Source of the DNA: Arthrobacter sp. N199823
GTDB lineage: Bacteria; Actinomycetota; Actinomycetes; Actinomycetales; Micrococcaceae
Direction of reading: 5' to 3'
NCBI RefSeq assembly: GCF_002929705.1
Contig: NZ_PJIN01000001.1
Location: forward strand, 62,001-126,000
DNA length: 64,000 nt
The notes under the pieces are model-generated. The model did not search any database. It had not been told where the DNA came from and worked only from the letters and a program-made list of their open reading frames with translations. Below are positions 1 through 8,333 of the stretch, one piece after another; the first letter of the stretch is position 1; each line of letters starts with the position of its first letter. A program made the position numbers and the translations under genes.

Positions 1-2
1 AC

Positions 3-908
3 ACTTGCAGCTGGAATCCTGACAACTTCGGGCTCAACCATGGGCATCCAGGAGCCCAAGCGTATTACGACGGCCAAGTTGCTCAGTTTGCCCGCTGGGG
101 TGTGGACTTCCTCAAGGTAGATGACATGCAGGCGCCGTACCATGATGATGAAATCACCGCATTTGCAACAGCCATCACCCGCAGCGGGAGAGAGATGATG
201 CTGTCCCTTTCCCCGGGAACGAATCTACCCACGACGCACCTTGACCATCTTCGCGAGAATGCAAATATGTGGCGCATCTCCGATGACCTCTGGGACCGGT
301 GGGACGACGTTCATGCACAGTTCGCCCGGCTCGCCCGGTGGGCACCGCTTCAACGCGCCGGCGGATGGGCTGATGCCGACATGCTTCCGCTTGGCCGGAT
401 TGGTCTCCGTGCTGAGCGTGGTGAACCCCGTGATTCTCGCCTGAGCGCTGCGGAACAGCAGACTTTACTGACGCTCTGGGTCATGGGGCGCTCACCGCTC
501 ATGATGGGCGGCGACCTGCCCTCGACTGACACGGCAACCATAGAGCGCCTTGCAAACCCCGCACTCTCGAGAGTCCTCGCCACAACAACCGGAAACCGTG
601 AAATCTTACGGGAGCCCAAAAGTCAGGGGAGTGGTGAAGTTATTGTGTGGGCCGCCAGCGCCGGTACGGGTCATTTTGTCGCAGTGTTTTGGACAGGTGA
701 GTCCGAATGCAAACTGTCAGTGGCGCTGAGTTCGGTGGTTGGCCTCACGGCCGCCCGGGACGGCTGGGCTGCCTGTGACCTTTGGGAGCAAGGCCCTGCA
801 CACAGTCTAGAGCTCGACGCCGAGGGGCGTTTCGCTGTTGCCGTTCGGCCGCACGGGGTGCGCTGGTACGAACTGGTGCCCGTTGCGTCCGAGGCAGCCT
901 CAGATTGA
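3..908 (+). CDS. GH27 family alpha-galactosidase-like glycosidase, C-terminal part
   Basis: The 5' end lies outside the window; the frame is open from base 3. The fragment carries the second half of a GH27 barrel. It has a WGVDFLKVDD motif about 40 residues in, where the first Asp of the VDD matches the GH27 nucleophile, and a WRISDD motif near residue 95 that matches the acid/base Asp region. The SPLMMGGDLP segment is also typical. A C-terminal beta domain ends in HGVRWYELVPV. GH27 includes alpha-galactosidases, alpha-N-acetylgalactosaminidases, arabinopyranosidases and isomaltodextranases, so the substrate is open. No signal peptide can be judged. A damaged copy of its last codons lies at 2157-2293. 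Confidence 0.85.
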   Translation, partial: TCSWNPDNFGLNHGHPGAQAYYDGQVAQFARWGVDFLKVDDMQAPYHDDEITAFATAITRSGREMMLSLSPGTNLPTTHLDHLRENANMWRISDDLWDRWDDVHAQFARLARWAPLQRAGGWADADMLPLGRIGLRAERGEPRDSRLSAAEQQTLLTLWVMGRSPLMMGGDLPSTDTATIERLANPALSRVLATTTGNREILREPKSQGSGEVIVWAASAGTGHFVAVFWTGESECKLSVALSSVVGLTAARDGWAACDLWEQGPAHSLELDAEGRFAVAVRPHGVRWYELVPVASEAASD

Positions 909-952
909 GCGGTTTCCTCGACCCATCATCGAATGTTCAAGCCGACAGAGAC

Positions 953-990
953 GGAGGGTGAACCCTGCGGCATCCGCAGAGTCGCCCTCC
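953..990. terminator. Hairpin between GH27 and the decayed reductase
   Basis: Outer arms GGAGGG and CCCTCC enclose an inner CTGCGG-cat-CCGCAG stem. It sits 45 bases after the GH27 stop and just past the end of the convergent reductase relic. It could end transcription from either side. There is no clear T-run. Confidence 0.6.
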
Positions 991-997
991 AGCTCCG

Positions 998-1680
998 TTA
1001 GCTGACCGTCAGGATGGTCTTGCCGAGGAGCTTGCCAATTCCCGCTTCTTCATGAACGGCGCGCAGTTCCTGTAGTGGCCGGCGTCGAGATCCAACGGGC
1101 CGACGACTTTGGCGGCGCCGTGCTCGAGTAGACGGTCGGCGTGCTTCGGCCCGTCGACGGCGGTCACCGTAGCGCCGGCGTCGGCGGCGAGCTGCACAAC
1201 GAAGCTGCCCACTGCTCCACCTGCACCGTTGACCAGCACGCTCTGCCCGGCCTGGATGCTTGCAAGCTCGACGGAGGCCTGCCGGGCGGCCAGCCCGGTC
1301 AGCGGCAGTGCCGCAGCGTCGGCCAGTGGCAGCGTTCGGGGTGCCATGGCGAGAAAATCGGCTGCGATGACCGCGTACTCTGCGGCACCGCCGTGCTCAT
1401 TCAACGGGAACATCCCGATCACACGGTCATCGATCTGGAACCCGGTGACCCCCTCACCCAGCTTGACGATTGCGCCGGCAACATCCAGGCACGGCGTGAC
1501 TGGGAATGGCGTTGGGATGGCTTCAGCAAGCAAGCCTTGACGAATATGGTCATCCACCGGGTTGAACGAGGTTGCTGCGACTTTAACCAAGACCTGGCCT
1601 AGGCCGGGTACGGGGAGTTCCACCTCCTCAGTGCGCAGAACATCGGTGCCGCCGAACTGGTGGTAGCGAATAGCTTTCAC
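998..1680 (-). pseudogene. NADPH:quinone reductase / zinc-type alcohol dehydrogenase family, internal deletion and frameshift
   Basis: A GTG at 1680 with GAGGAG upstream starts a normal medium-chain reductase N-terminus (MKAIRYHQFGG) followed by the NAD(P)-binding GAGGAVGSF loop. After about 195 residues, at GAAKVVG, the frame runs into a short unrelated tail ending at 1009. The usual family ending (RRRPLQELRAVHEEAG to GKTILTVS) is present immediately downstream but in the next frame, with a stop at 998-1000. About 70-80 residues that normally lie between are missing. Family members are about 310 residues, so this is a relic with an internal deletion that also shifted the frame. A MarR gene is divergent, as is common for this pair. 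Confidence 0.8.
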
Positions 1681-1719
1681 AGAACTCTCCTCATAGTGAT
1701 TGTGGTCAGTGGTCCCGCG

Positions 1720-2130
1720 ATGAAGGACGACCCGGCGCTGCTCGATCGGCAGCTGGAACACGACGCCGAGACGACGAACTACGAATACAGCGTTCTTGCC
1801 CGCCTCTCCATGGCCCCAGAGCTCACCCTTCGCCTCAGTGACCTGGCCACCCAATGCGACAGCAGTCAGCCCCGCATGTCGAAGGTTATGGTTCGCTTTG
1901 AGCAACGCGGCTGGGTGGCCCGTAGTCCTGATCCGAATAACGGGCGATACACCCTCGCGACGCAGACCGAAGTCGGTATGCAGAAAGCTGTAACGAGCGC
2001 GCCTGGTCATGTGAATCGCGTGCGCGAGCTCGTGTTCGACCCCCTGAGTGTCACGCAGCAACACAATCTCGGAATTGCGCTCTCCCGCATCGCCGAGACG
2101 GTCAGGGAACAACTCGACAACTGCAAGTAA
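1720..2130 (+). CDS. MarR family regulator, N-terminally shortened
   Basis: The product is a winged-helix regulator of 136 residues from the ATG at 1720. It includes LARLSMAPELTLRLSDLAT, then a recognition-helix segment around SSQPRMSKVMVRFEQRGW, then a conserved tail with APGHVNRVRELVFDPLS. Relatives begin about 20-25 residues earlier; here the upstream frame runs straight into the start of the divergent reductase relic only about 40 bases away. The intergenic promoter space has therefore probably been lost. It would normally sense an oxidant or electrophile and repress the reductase. It may no longer be functional. Confidence 0.65.
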   Translation: MKDDPALLDRQLEHDAETTNYEYSVLARLSMAPELTLRLSDLATQCDSSQPRMSKVMVRFEQRGWVARSPDPNNGRYTLATQTEVGMQKAVTSAPGHVNRVRELVFDPLSVTQQHNLGIALSRIAETVREQLDNCK

Positions 2131-2156
2131 TGATGGCCCCCTGGCAGTCCGGCTGG

Positions 2157-2293
2157 CCGTGAGCTATGGGAGCCAGGGCTGGCACGGAATCTCGGGATCG
2201 ACGCCGGGGTGTCGTTTCGCTGTTGCTGTACCAGCGCACGGGGTGTGTTGGTTAGAACTTGTGCCAGTTGAGCCTGTGGCCGCTTCCAATTGA
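2157..2293 (+). pseudogene. Remnant of the 3' end of a second GH27 gene
   Basis: These bases align with the last 45 or so codons of the GH27 gene ending at 908. The match includes an LWEPGLAR-like stretch, then, after a single-base frame change, RFAVAVPAHGVCWLELVPV and the stop, against RFAVAVRPHGVRWYELVPV in the intact copy. The similarity continues a few bases beyond the stop (TGAGCGGTT). No start, signal or catalytic part is present. It marks a duplication or recombination scar around the reductase/MarR pair. Confidence 0.75.
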
Positions 2294-2496
2294 GCGGTTC
2301 CGGAGGGTGTTGCGCAATGCAAACGCTCGCCGCTTCGTCTCCCTGCGGCTGTTGGGGGTAAGTTCCTGCGAAATTAGGCGCTGCCGGGTGACGCAAAAAA
2401 GTCCCATGCGCCTGATTTGGGTGGGGCTTGGATGGTCTTCAATGGGCCGCAAAGACCCCTCCGCGCAGATGTTATGAATCACATCGAGCCCATGGG

Positions 2497-2516
2497 AAAT
2501 ATTTCGAGAAATATTT
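2497..2516. promoter_or_regulatory. Perfect palindrome upstream of the fructan operon
   Basis: Nine-base arms AAATATTTC and GAAATATTT are separated by GA. The element lies directly upstream of the -35 region of the following promoter, where an activator or a second repressor would bind. It is AT-rich in an otherwise GC-rich region. No cognate regulator can be named. Confidence 0.5.
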
Positions 2517-2518
2517 GC

Positions 2519-2573
2519 TTAACCGCTTGACCAAAGTTTCTGACTGCCCTTATGGTCATGAATAAGCGGTTAA
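2519..2573 (+). promoter_or_regulatory. Promoter with two LacI-type operators
   Basis: Operator 1 (2519-2530, TTAACCGCTTGA) and operator 2 (2563-2572, TAAGCGGTTA) both fit the LacI-family pattern of TNAA-CG-TTNA symmetry around a central CG. They are inverted copies of each other, about 43 bases apart, close to four helical turns. A -35 TTGACC (2527-2532) and a -10 TATGGT (2551-2556) with an 18-base spacer place operator 1 on the -35 box and operator 2 at the start of transcription. The LacI gene at 7304-8323 is the obvious ligand-responsive repressor. Confidence 0.7.
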
Positions 2574-2593
2574 CCAACTATTTTGAGGCAACT

Positions 2594-4066
2594 ATGAAGC
2601 AGCGTGGCTTTTACAAACCAACCGAGGCTTGGGTGGGGGATGTGATCCCCTGGCAGGAAGATGGTGTGTTCCATTTGTTCTACCTGCATGAGACCCGCCA
2701 GAGCCCCAAAGAGGGGATGCCTTGGCATCGTGTGGTGACGGAAAATGTTGTTGATTTCCATGAAACCGGCGAGTCGCTCGCGTCGAACGGGCCGGCATCT
2801 GCGGACTTCAACATCTACACCGGAAGCATTGTGCGCGATGCAACCGGCGTGCACCACGCCTTCTACACGGGCCAAAATCCGGCCAAGACGGGGGCCGACG
2901 GACTGGCACTCCAGCTCGTGATGCATGCCACCAGCAATGACGGCATGCAGTCCTGGCAGAGACACGATGAACACACCTTCGGAGCCACTGCAGGCTACGA
3001 AACAGCAGACTGGCGCGACCCCTTCGTCTTCTGGGACGAGGACGAGCAACTCTGGAGGATGCTCATCACCGCACGCCACAACGATGGCCCGGCACGGCGC
3101 CGGGGCGTAATTGCCCAATGCACGTCCGAGGACCTCAAACAATGGAAGCCGGCCGCACCCTTTTGGGACCCGCGCCGCTACATTGCCCATGAATGCCCAG
3201 AGGTGTTCCAGTGGGGGGAATGGTGGTATCTGGTGTACTCCGAGTTCAGTGAAGCCTTCACCACCCGCTACCGCATGGCACGAAGCCTGGCCGGCCCGTG
3301 GATTGTGCCAGAGCACGATTCACTGGATGGGCGCGCTTACTATGCTGCCAAATCGGCCGCCCGGAACGGCCGCCGCTTCTTCTTTGGCTGGATCGCATCA
3401 CGCGAAGGCGCCACCGACGACGGCGCCTGGCAATGGGCCGGCACCATGTCAGTTCTCGAAGCCGAACAGCGCGACGACGGCACGCTGGCGTTCCATCCGG
3501 CTCAAGAACTGCGGGAAACTTTCACCGATCAAGTGGAAAACAGCATCCCCGTAGCCCAGCTCACCGCCCCTGACGGCTACTCGGACATCCTTACTGAAGA
3601 GGACGCTCCGGACGCATTTAGGCTTGTGGCCCGCTTCGACATTGACGAGAATACGAGCGAATGCGGCATCCTGTTGCGGGCAAGTGCCGACGGCGATGAA
3701 GGGTACAGCCTGCGCCTGGAACCGAAGCGCGGACGGCTTGTCTTCGACCGATGGCCGCGCTGCGCCACCGGCGCCGAACAATGGCAGATCTCCGGCGACG
3801 TTCCCCACGCCGTCGAACTTGAGCGGCCCGTCATTCTTGAACCTGGCGAACACGAACTCGAAGTCATCGTGGACGGCGACCTTTGCGTAGCAACCGTTGA
3901 CAACTCCACTGTCCTGAGCACCCGCATCTACGACCGGCCAACAGGCCGCGTTGGCGTGTTTGTCGGCGAGGGAGACGTCACCGTCACCGAGTTTTCCCTG
4001 TTCACCCGTGGCGCAGTCGCGGCTTCGCCCATCCCGGAGGCCGAACTCGTCGCCGCCCTGATCTAG
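2594..4066 (+). CDS. Non-canonical GH32 glycoside hydrolase (fructan oligosaccharide or dianhydride processing?)
   Basis: The product is a five-bladed GH32-type propeller followed by a C-terminal sandwich. Start chosen at ATG 2594 (GAGG six bases upstream), because an in-frame ATG at 2552 overlaps the -10 box. The first catalytic block is WVGDVIPW instead of the usual WMNDPNG, keeping the Asp. WRDPFVF near residue 150 supplies the transition-state Asp, and HECPEVF near residue 200 the acid/base Glu. There is no signal peptide, so the enzyme is cytoplasmic. It is the first gene of the LacI-controlled fructan operon. The substrate is unknown; an imported levan product such as difructose anhydride IV or a fructo-oligosaccharide is an inference from context. 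Confidence 0.75.
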   Translation: MKQRGFYKPTEAWVGDVIPWQEDGVFHLFYLHETRQSPKEGMPWHRVVTENVVDFHETGESLASNGPASADFNIYTGSIVRDATGVHHAFYTGQNPAKTGADGLALQLVMHATSNDGMQSWQRHDEHTFGATAGYETADWRDPFVFWDEDEQLWRMLITARHNDGPARRRGVIAQCTSEDLKQWKPAAPFWDPRRYIAHECPEVFQWGEWWYLVYSEFSEAFTTRYRMARSLAGPWIVPEHDSLDGRAYYAAKSAARNGRRFFFGWIASREGATDDGAWQWAGTMSVLEAEQRDDGTLAFHPAQELRETFTDQVENSIPVAQLTAPDGYSDILTEEDAPDAFRLVARFDIDENTSECGILLRASADGDEGYSLRLEPKRGRLVFDRWPRCATGAEQWQISGDVPHAVELERPVILEPGEHELEVIVDGDLCVATVDNSTVLSTRIYDRPTGRVGVFVGEGDVTVTEFSLFTRGAVAASPIPEAELVAALI

Positions 4067-4121
4067 ACCCACCTCACGTTTTATCAACTGTGCCATCGAT
4101 CAATCAATGGAGATTATTGCC

Positions 4122-5459
4122 ATGACAATTACCAAGCGCAAGACCGCCTTATTGGCAGCGGCTGTCGCCGCCGCACTGGCCCTCGCCAGCTGCTCGGGAG
4201 CAGCCAGCGGGACCCAGCCAAACGACGTCGACCCTCAGGGCGAGATTGTTCCCCGCGAAATTTCCTGGCTCCTTTCCCGGCCAGCCGACGGCGGCGTTAT
4301 CACGGCCATGAAGGAAATCGCGGCAGAGTACGCCACCGATCATCCGGGATTCTCACTTAACCTCATCACCACACCCGATCGCCCGTCGTACATTCAAAAG
4401 TACGAAACGCTCGCGGCCGCGAACAAGCTGCCCGAACTCTTCGACACGGACGCAACGCCGTTTGCACAGAAGCTGGCCAGCCAGGACCGCATGATCGATG
4501 TTGACACGCTGCTGACGGACCTTGACCTGAAAAAGGACTTCAGGCCCGCAGCCCTCGACTACCAGCGCTTCGATGACGGTTCCCTCTACATGGTTCCCTT
4601 TGAATTCCAGCTCGAGTTCTTCTGGTACAACTCCGCGCTGTTCAAGAGCGCAGGTGTTGAAACCCCCAAGTCCCTCGATGATTTCCCGCAGATGTGCACG
4701 GCGCTCCGTGCGAAAGGCATCACGCCCATCGCCCTGGACGGGCAGGATCAGTGGCCGCTGGAACGCTACATGGCGTACTACCCCTTCCGGATGGCCGGCC
4801 CCGAATTCGTCCAAAATCTCAAGAACGGCAAAGCAAAGTTTTCCGATCCTGCCGGCAAGGCAGCCGCGGAATGGCTCTACAACTTGGGCCAGGCGGGATG
4901 CTTCCAGGAAGGTTTCTCATCAACCGGTTACGCTGATGCGCAGGCACTTTTCACCTCGGGCAAGGCAGCCGTGTACAACATCGGCACCTGGGAACTAGGC
5001 AACCTCGCCACCCAAAAGCTTGACGCCGGTGTCCGCGATTCGGTGGACTACTTCACCCTTCCGGGCATCGACGGAGCCGTCACCGAGGCAAATGAGTACG
5101 TGACGCCGTCGGGCATCGGCATGGCCATCAACGCCAAGACCTATGACCCGCTGGTCCGCGACTTCCTGGCCTTCGCCCTCAACAAGTACCCAGAAGTTTA
5201 TGCCGGCACCGGTGCGCTTTCCCCGACGACGACGGCCGAAACCACCATCCCTGCCGACGCCACAGGCCTGTACAAGCGATCCGTTGAACAGGCCAACACC
5301 GTAGGCAAATCCATCGCCATGCCGTGGGACACCCAGCTGGACCCGGCCACGAACACCCGCCTGCAGCAGGAACTGACCCTCCTGGTCCAGGGCGACATCA
5401 AGCCCGAGGAGTTCATCTCCACCATGGATGCAAGCCTGGCGGAGAACAACAATGGCTAG
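4122..5459 (+). CDS. ABC transporter sugar-binding lipoprotein (CUT1 type)
   Basis: Extracellular solute-binding protein of family 1. Start set at ATG 4122 with GGAG eight bases upstream rather than the ATG at 4107. The product has a lipoprotein signal with a K-R-K n-region, an alanine-rich core and a LASC lipobox, so the mature protein begins at Cys and is anchored outside the membrane. The body shows the usual sugar-binder pattern (LPELFDTDATPF; later YVTPSGIGMAINA). The stop overlaps the start of the first permease by eight bases. With two permeases and fructan hydrolases on both sides, the ligand is probably a fructo-oligosaccharide or difructose anhydride. Confidence 0.85.
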   Translation: MTITKRKTALLAAAVAAALALASCSGAASGTQPNDVDPQGEIVPREISWLLSRPADGGVITAMKEIAAEYATDHPGFSLNLITTPDRPSYIQKYETLAAANKLPELFDTDATPFAQKLASQDRMIDVDTLLTDLDLKKDFRPAALDYQRFDDGSLYMVPFEFQLEFFWYNSALFKSAGVETPKSLDDFPQMCTALRAKGITPIALDGQDQWPLERYMAYYPFRMAGPEFVQNLKNGKAKFSDPAGKAAAEWLYNLGQAGCFQEGFSSTGYADAQALFTSGKAAVYNIGTWELGNLATQKLDAGVRDSVDYFTLPGIDGAVTEANEYVTPSGIGMAINAKTYDPLVRDFLAFALNKYPEVYAGTGALSPTTTAETTIPADATGLYKRSVEQANTVGKSIAMPWDTQLDPATNTRLQQELTLLVQGDIKPEEFISTMDASLAENNNG

Positions 5460-6408
5460 TACAGCGCAAACAAGCGGAGACCGAAAGGCTCTCAGGCCAC
5501 CGCGAAAAAGCAAGCCCATGGCAACCATGCTGCCGGGCCGTTCCAAACTCGCCGTTGCCGTCTTCCTCATCCCACCCCTGGTCCTTTACGGGCTGGCGGT
5601 CCTGCTCCCCATAGTGCAGTCGCTCTTCTTGAGCTTCTTCCGTTGGGACGGCATTACCGATATGAAGTTCATCGGGCTGGACAACTACGCCAAGATGTTC
5701 ACCCGCGACGACGTGTTTTGGACGGCCTTCGGCAACGCCCTCGGCTACCTGGTGATCTGCCTGGTGCTGCAACTCGGCGGTGCGCTCATGGTGGCCGGAC
5801 TCCTGACCGGAATCCGGCGAGCCCGCGAAGTCGTCAAGACGCTCTACCTGCTCCCCGCCGTCATCTCCACCGTGGCCATCGCGTTTTTGTTCCAGCGAAT
5901 CTACTCGCTGGAACCGGCGGGCCTGCTCAACCAGGTCTTGGACTGGGTTGGTCTTGGCGGGCTGCAAACAGCCTGGCTCTCCAACGTCCAGACGGTCCTT
6001 GCCGCGGTATCCATTCCCGAAGGCTGGCGCTTCACCGGCCTGTACATGCTCATCATTTATGCGGCACTGTTGGCCGTTCCCCGTGAGCTCGAGGAAGCGG
6101 CGCGCCTGGATGGCGCCTCATGGTGGCAGGTATTTTGGCGGATCCGTTTCCAGTACATCCGGCCCGTCTGGATCACGACCACCATCATGGCAACCACCTT
6201 TGCCCTTCGCGGCTTCGACATCCCGTACCTGCTCACCAACGGTGGCCCCGGACAGTCCTCGGAACTGCTGACCACCTACATGTACAAGACGGCTTTTGTG
6301 CACACCGACTATGGCTACGCCAGCGCGATTTCAGTCTTCATCGTTGTTGAGTGCCTCGTCGCCGTTGGCCTGATCTTCCTACTCCTTCGTCGAAGGGACG
6401 ACTCATGA
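5452..6408 (+). CDS. ABC sugar permease, first subunit (UgpA/MalF-like)
   Basis: About 318 residues from ATG 5452 (GGCGGAG upstream), overlapping the binding-protein stop. The product has six predicted membrane segments. The cytoplasmic EAA loop, where the ATPase docks, is visible at residues 220-240 (PRELEEAARLDGAS). It pairs with the next permease, whose start overlaps this stop as ATGA, implying translational coupling. No ATP-binding subunit is encoded nearby, as is usual for CUT1 importers that share an MsmK-type ATPase. Confidence 0.9.
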   Translation: MASTAQTSGDRKALRPPRKSKPMATMLPGRSKLAVAVFLIPPLVLYGLAVLLPIVQSLFLSFFRWDGITDMKFIGLDNYAKMFTRDDVFWTAFGNALGYLVICLVLQLGGALMVAGLLTGIRRAREVVKTLYLLPAVISTVAIAFLFQRIYSLEPAGLLNQVLDWVGLGGLQTAWLSNVQTVLAAVSIPEGWRFTGLYMLIIYAALLAVPRELEEAARLDGASWWQVFWRIRFQYIRPVWITTTIMATTFALRGFDIPYLLTNGGPGQSSELLTTYMYKTAFVHTDYGYASAISVFIVVECLVAVGLIFLLLRRRDDS

Positions 6409-7307
6409 GTGCGCCAGTTCTCACCGCGCCCACCACGCCCATGCCAGTAAAACCACGCGTGCAAGCCAGGAAGCCCAAGCGGATTCGCGTGCAGCGGATG
6501 CTGCTGACGGCGACGATTGTGCTGATCGTCGTTGTGCAGGTTTATCCCATGGCGTGGCTGTTTTTGACCAGCTTCCGAACAGCGTCGGATTTTGCTTCCG
6601 GGAATCCGTTTGCGCTGCCTTCAGAATTCACGCTGGAAAACTACTCCCGCGCTTTTGCAACGGGTAACTTGTGGCTGAACATCCTTAACAGTTTCATCGT
6701 CACGCTCGGATCGAGCGTGCTGATCGTCATTGCCGGAATGATGGCGGCCTACGCCCTGCAGGTTCTTGGCTTCCGCCTGAGTGGCCTGGTGCGCGCACTG
6801 TTCCTCCTTGGCATCATTGTTCCCGTGCAGATTGCCCTCGTCCCGCTGTTCATCGACTATTCCAAGATCGGCCTGTTGGACACACACATGTCCATGATCA
6901 TCCCGCTCGCTGCCTTCGCGATGCCCATGGCCGTGTACCTGTTTAGCTCCTTCTATGAGTACATCCCGCGGGAACTGTATGAGGCAGCATCCCTTGATGG
7001 TGCCGGCCCGTTCCGGATATTCAGCCAGATCACGTTCCCGCTGTCGGTGAATACCATCATCACAGTGGTGCTGGTCAACAGCATCTTTATCTGGAACGAT
7101 TTCATCTTTGCCAACACGTTTGTGCTTTCCGACGGGCTGAAGACCATTCCGCTGGGTTTGCAGAACTACATTGGAGCGATGGGTAATACCGACTGGACCG
7201 CGACTTTCGCCGCCGTCTGCGTGACAGTCACGCCGCTGCTGTTGGTATTCCTTGTCCTGAACAAAGCCATGATTAGCGGTCTCGAGAGTGGAGCAACCAA
7301 GGGATGA
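6405..7307 (+). CDS. ABC sugar permease, second subunit (UgpE/MalG-like)
   Basis: About 300 residues from ATG 6405, which overlaps the preceding TGA and has GAAGGGA upstream. A longer in-frame start at 6351 lies inside the previous gene and is unlikely. Six membrane segments follow a basic N-terminal tail (KPRVQARKPKRIRVQR). The EAA motif reads PRELYEAASLDGAG near residue 205. It forms the membrane channel with the preceding permease. Its stop again overlaps the next start (ATGA). Confidence 0.9.
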   Translation: MSAPVLTAPTTPMPVKPRVQARKPKRIRVQRMLLTATIVLIVVVQVYPMAWLFLTSFRTASDFASGNPFALPSEFTLENYSRAFATGNLWLNILNSFIVTLGSSVLIVIAGMMAAYALQVLGFRLSGLVRALFLLGIIVPVQIALVPLFIDYSKIGLLDTHMSMIIPLAAFAMPMAVYLFSSFYEYIPRELYEAASLDGAGPFRIFSQITFPLSVNTIITVVLVNSIFIWNDFIFANTFVLSDGLKTIPLGLQNYIGAMGNTDWTATFAAVCVTVTPLLLVFLVLNKAMISGLESGATKG

Positions 7308-8323
7308 CCAGCGTAGAACCGGGCAAAGGCGCCCACACCGTAACGATGCGGGATGTCGCCAAGGCGGCTGGCGTTTCTGTTGCCACAGTGTCAGTAGTGG
7401 TGAACAACAAGCCCGGTGCCCGCATCGGCGACGAAGCCCGGCACCGCGTGCTGGAGGTTGTGGCACAGCTGGGCTACCGGCCCAACATGCTGGCCCAAAC
7501 CCTCGCCAACGGCACGTCCCGCTTCATCGGCCTGGTGGCCGACGCCATTGCCACCACCCCCTTCGCCGGGCAGATCATCCACGGGGCCCAGGACGAAGCG
7601 TGGAAAAACGGCTACGTTCTCCTCGTCGCGAACACCGATGGCAACCAGGCAGCCGAGGACGAGGCCATCGCCATGATGCTGGAGCACCAGGTCCACGGAA
7701 TCCTGTACTCGAGCTGGTACCACCGAGAGATCACAGTTCCTGCCACCCTCCACCAGACGGACACCGTGCTCGTGAACTGCTTTGCGGCTGGAAGCGGACT
7801 ACCCTCCGTCGTCCCTGACGAGGAGGAAGGCGGGCGCACCGCCACCCGGGAGCTGCTGGACGCCGGTCACACCAAGATTGCCTTCATCAACACCACCACG
7901 CCCTCTCCGGCGCAAAGCGGACGCCTTGCCGGGTACCGCGCCGCACTGGAAGCGGCAGGACTCAGTTACGAAGAATCACTCGTGTTCCCCGCAGCCCCTG
8001 AACAAGAAGGGGGATACGCGTCCACACCCAGCATCATAAATTCCGGGGCCACGGCAGTGTTCTGCCACAACGACCGCGTGGCCATGGGCCTTTACGACGG
8101 GCTGCGCGAACAAGGGCTCCGGATTCCTGAGGACATCGCCGTCATGGGTTTCGACAATCAAGACGTCATTGCCGCCCACCTGCGTCCGCCATTGTCGACA
8201 GTGGCCCTGCCGCACTACGAGCTTGGCGCAGCCGGGATACGCATGCTCCTTGGCATCGAGCATTCCTCGGACACCGTTCCCACCCGCATTGCCTGTCCAC
8301 CCATCCCTCGGCAATCGATCTAA
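7304..8323 (+). CDS. LacI family transcriptional regulator of the fructan locus
   Basis: The N-terminal LacI helix-turn-helix (MRDVAKAAGVSVATVSVVVN, residues 10-29) and hinge helix are followed by a periplasmic-binding-protein-like sensor ending in RIACPPIPRQS. At 339 residues it is full length. It is co-transcribed with the importer (ATGA overlap) and lies ahead of the cytoplasmic GH32. It very probably binds the twin operators at 2519-2573 and releases them when an imported fructan product is present. The gene is then inside its own operon and autoregulated. Confidence 0.9.
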   Translation: MTSVEPGKGAHTVTMRDVAKAAGVSVATVSVVVNNKPGARIGDEARHRVLEVVAQLGYRPNMLAQTLANGTSRFIGLVADAIATTPFAGQIIHGAQDEAWKNGYVLLVANTDGNQAAEDEAIAMMLEHQVHGILYSSWYHREITVPATLHQTDTVLVNCFAAGSGLPSVVPDEEEGGRTATRELLDAGHTKIAFINTTTPSPAQSGRLAGYRAALEAAGLSYEESLVFPAAPEQEGGYASTPSIINSGATAVFCHNDRVAMGLYDGLREQGLRIPEDIAVMGFDNQDVIAAHLRPPLSTVALPHYELGAAGIRMLLGIEHSSDTVPTRIACPPIPRQSI

Positions 8324-8333
8324 GGAAGTCACC

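Noticed and set aside
1141-1602. Open frames opposite the reductase relic
   Set aside because: They are mirror frames of a recognisable reductase and show no domain of their own.
2552-2593. ATG 2552 as start of the first GH32
   Set aside because: It overlaps the -10 box and second LacI operator, and the ribosome site GAGG fits ATG 2594.
5413-5967. Long open frames antisense to the ABC genes
   Set aside because: High GC keeps antisense frames open; the plus-strand proteins are conserved and complete.
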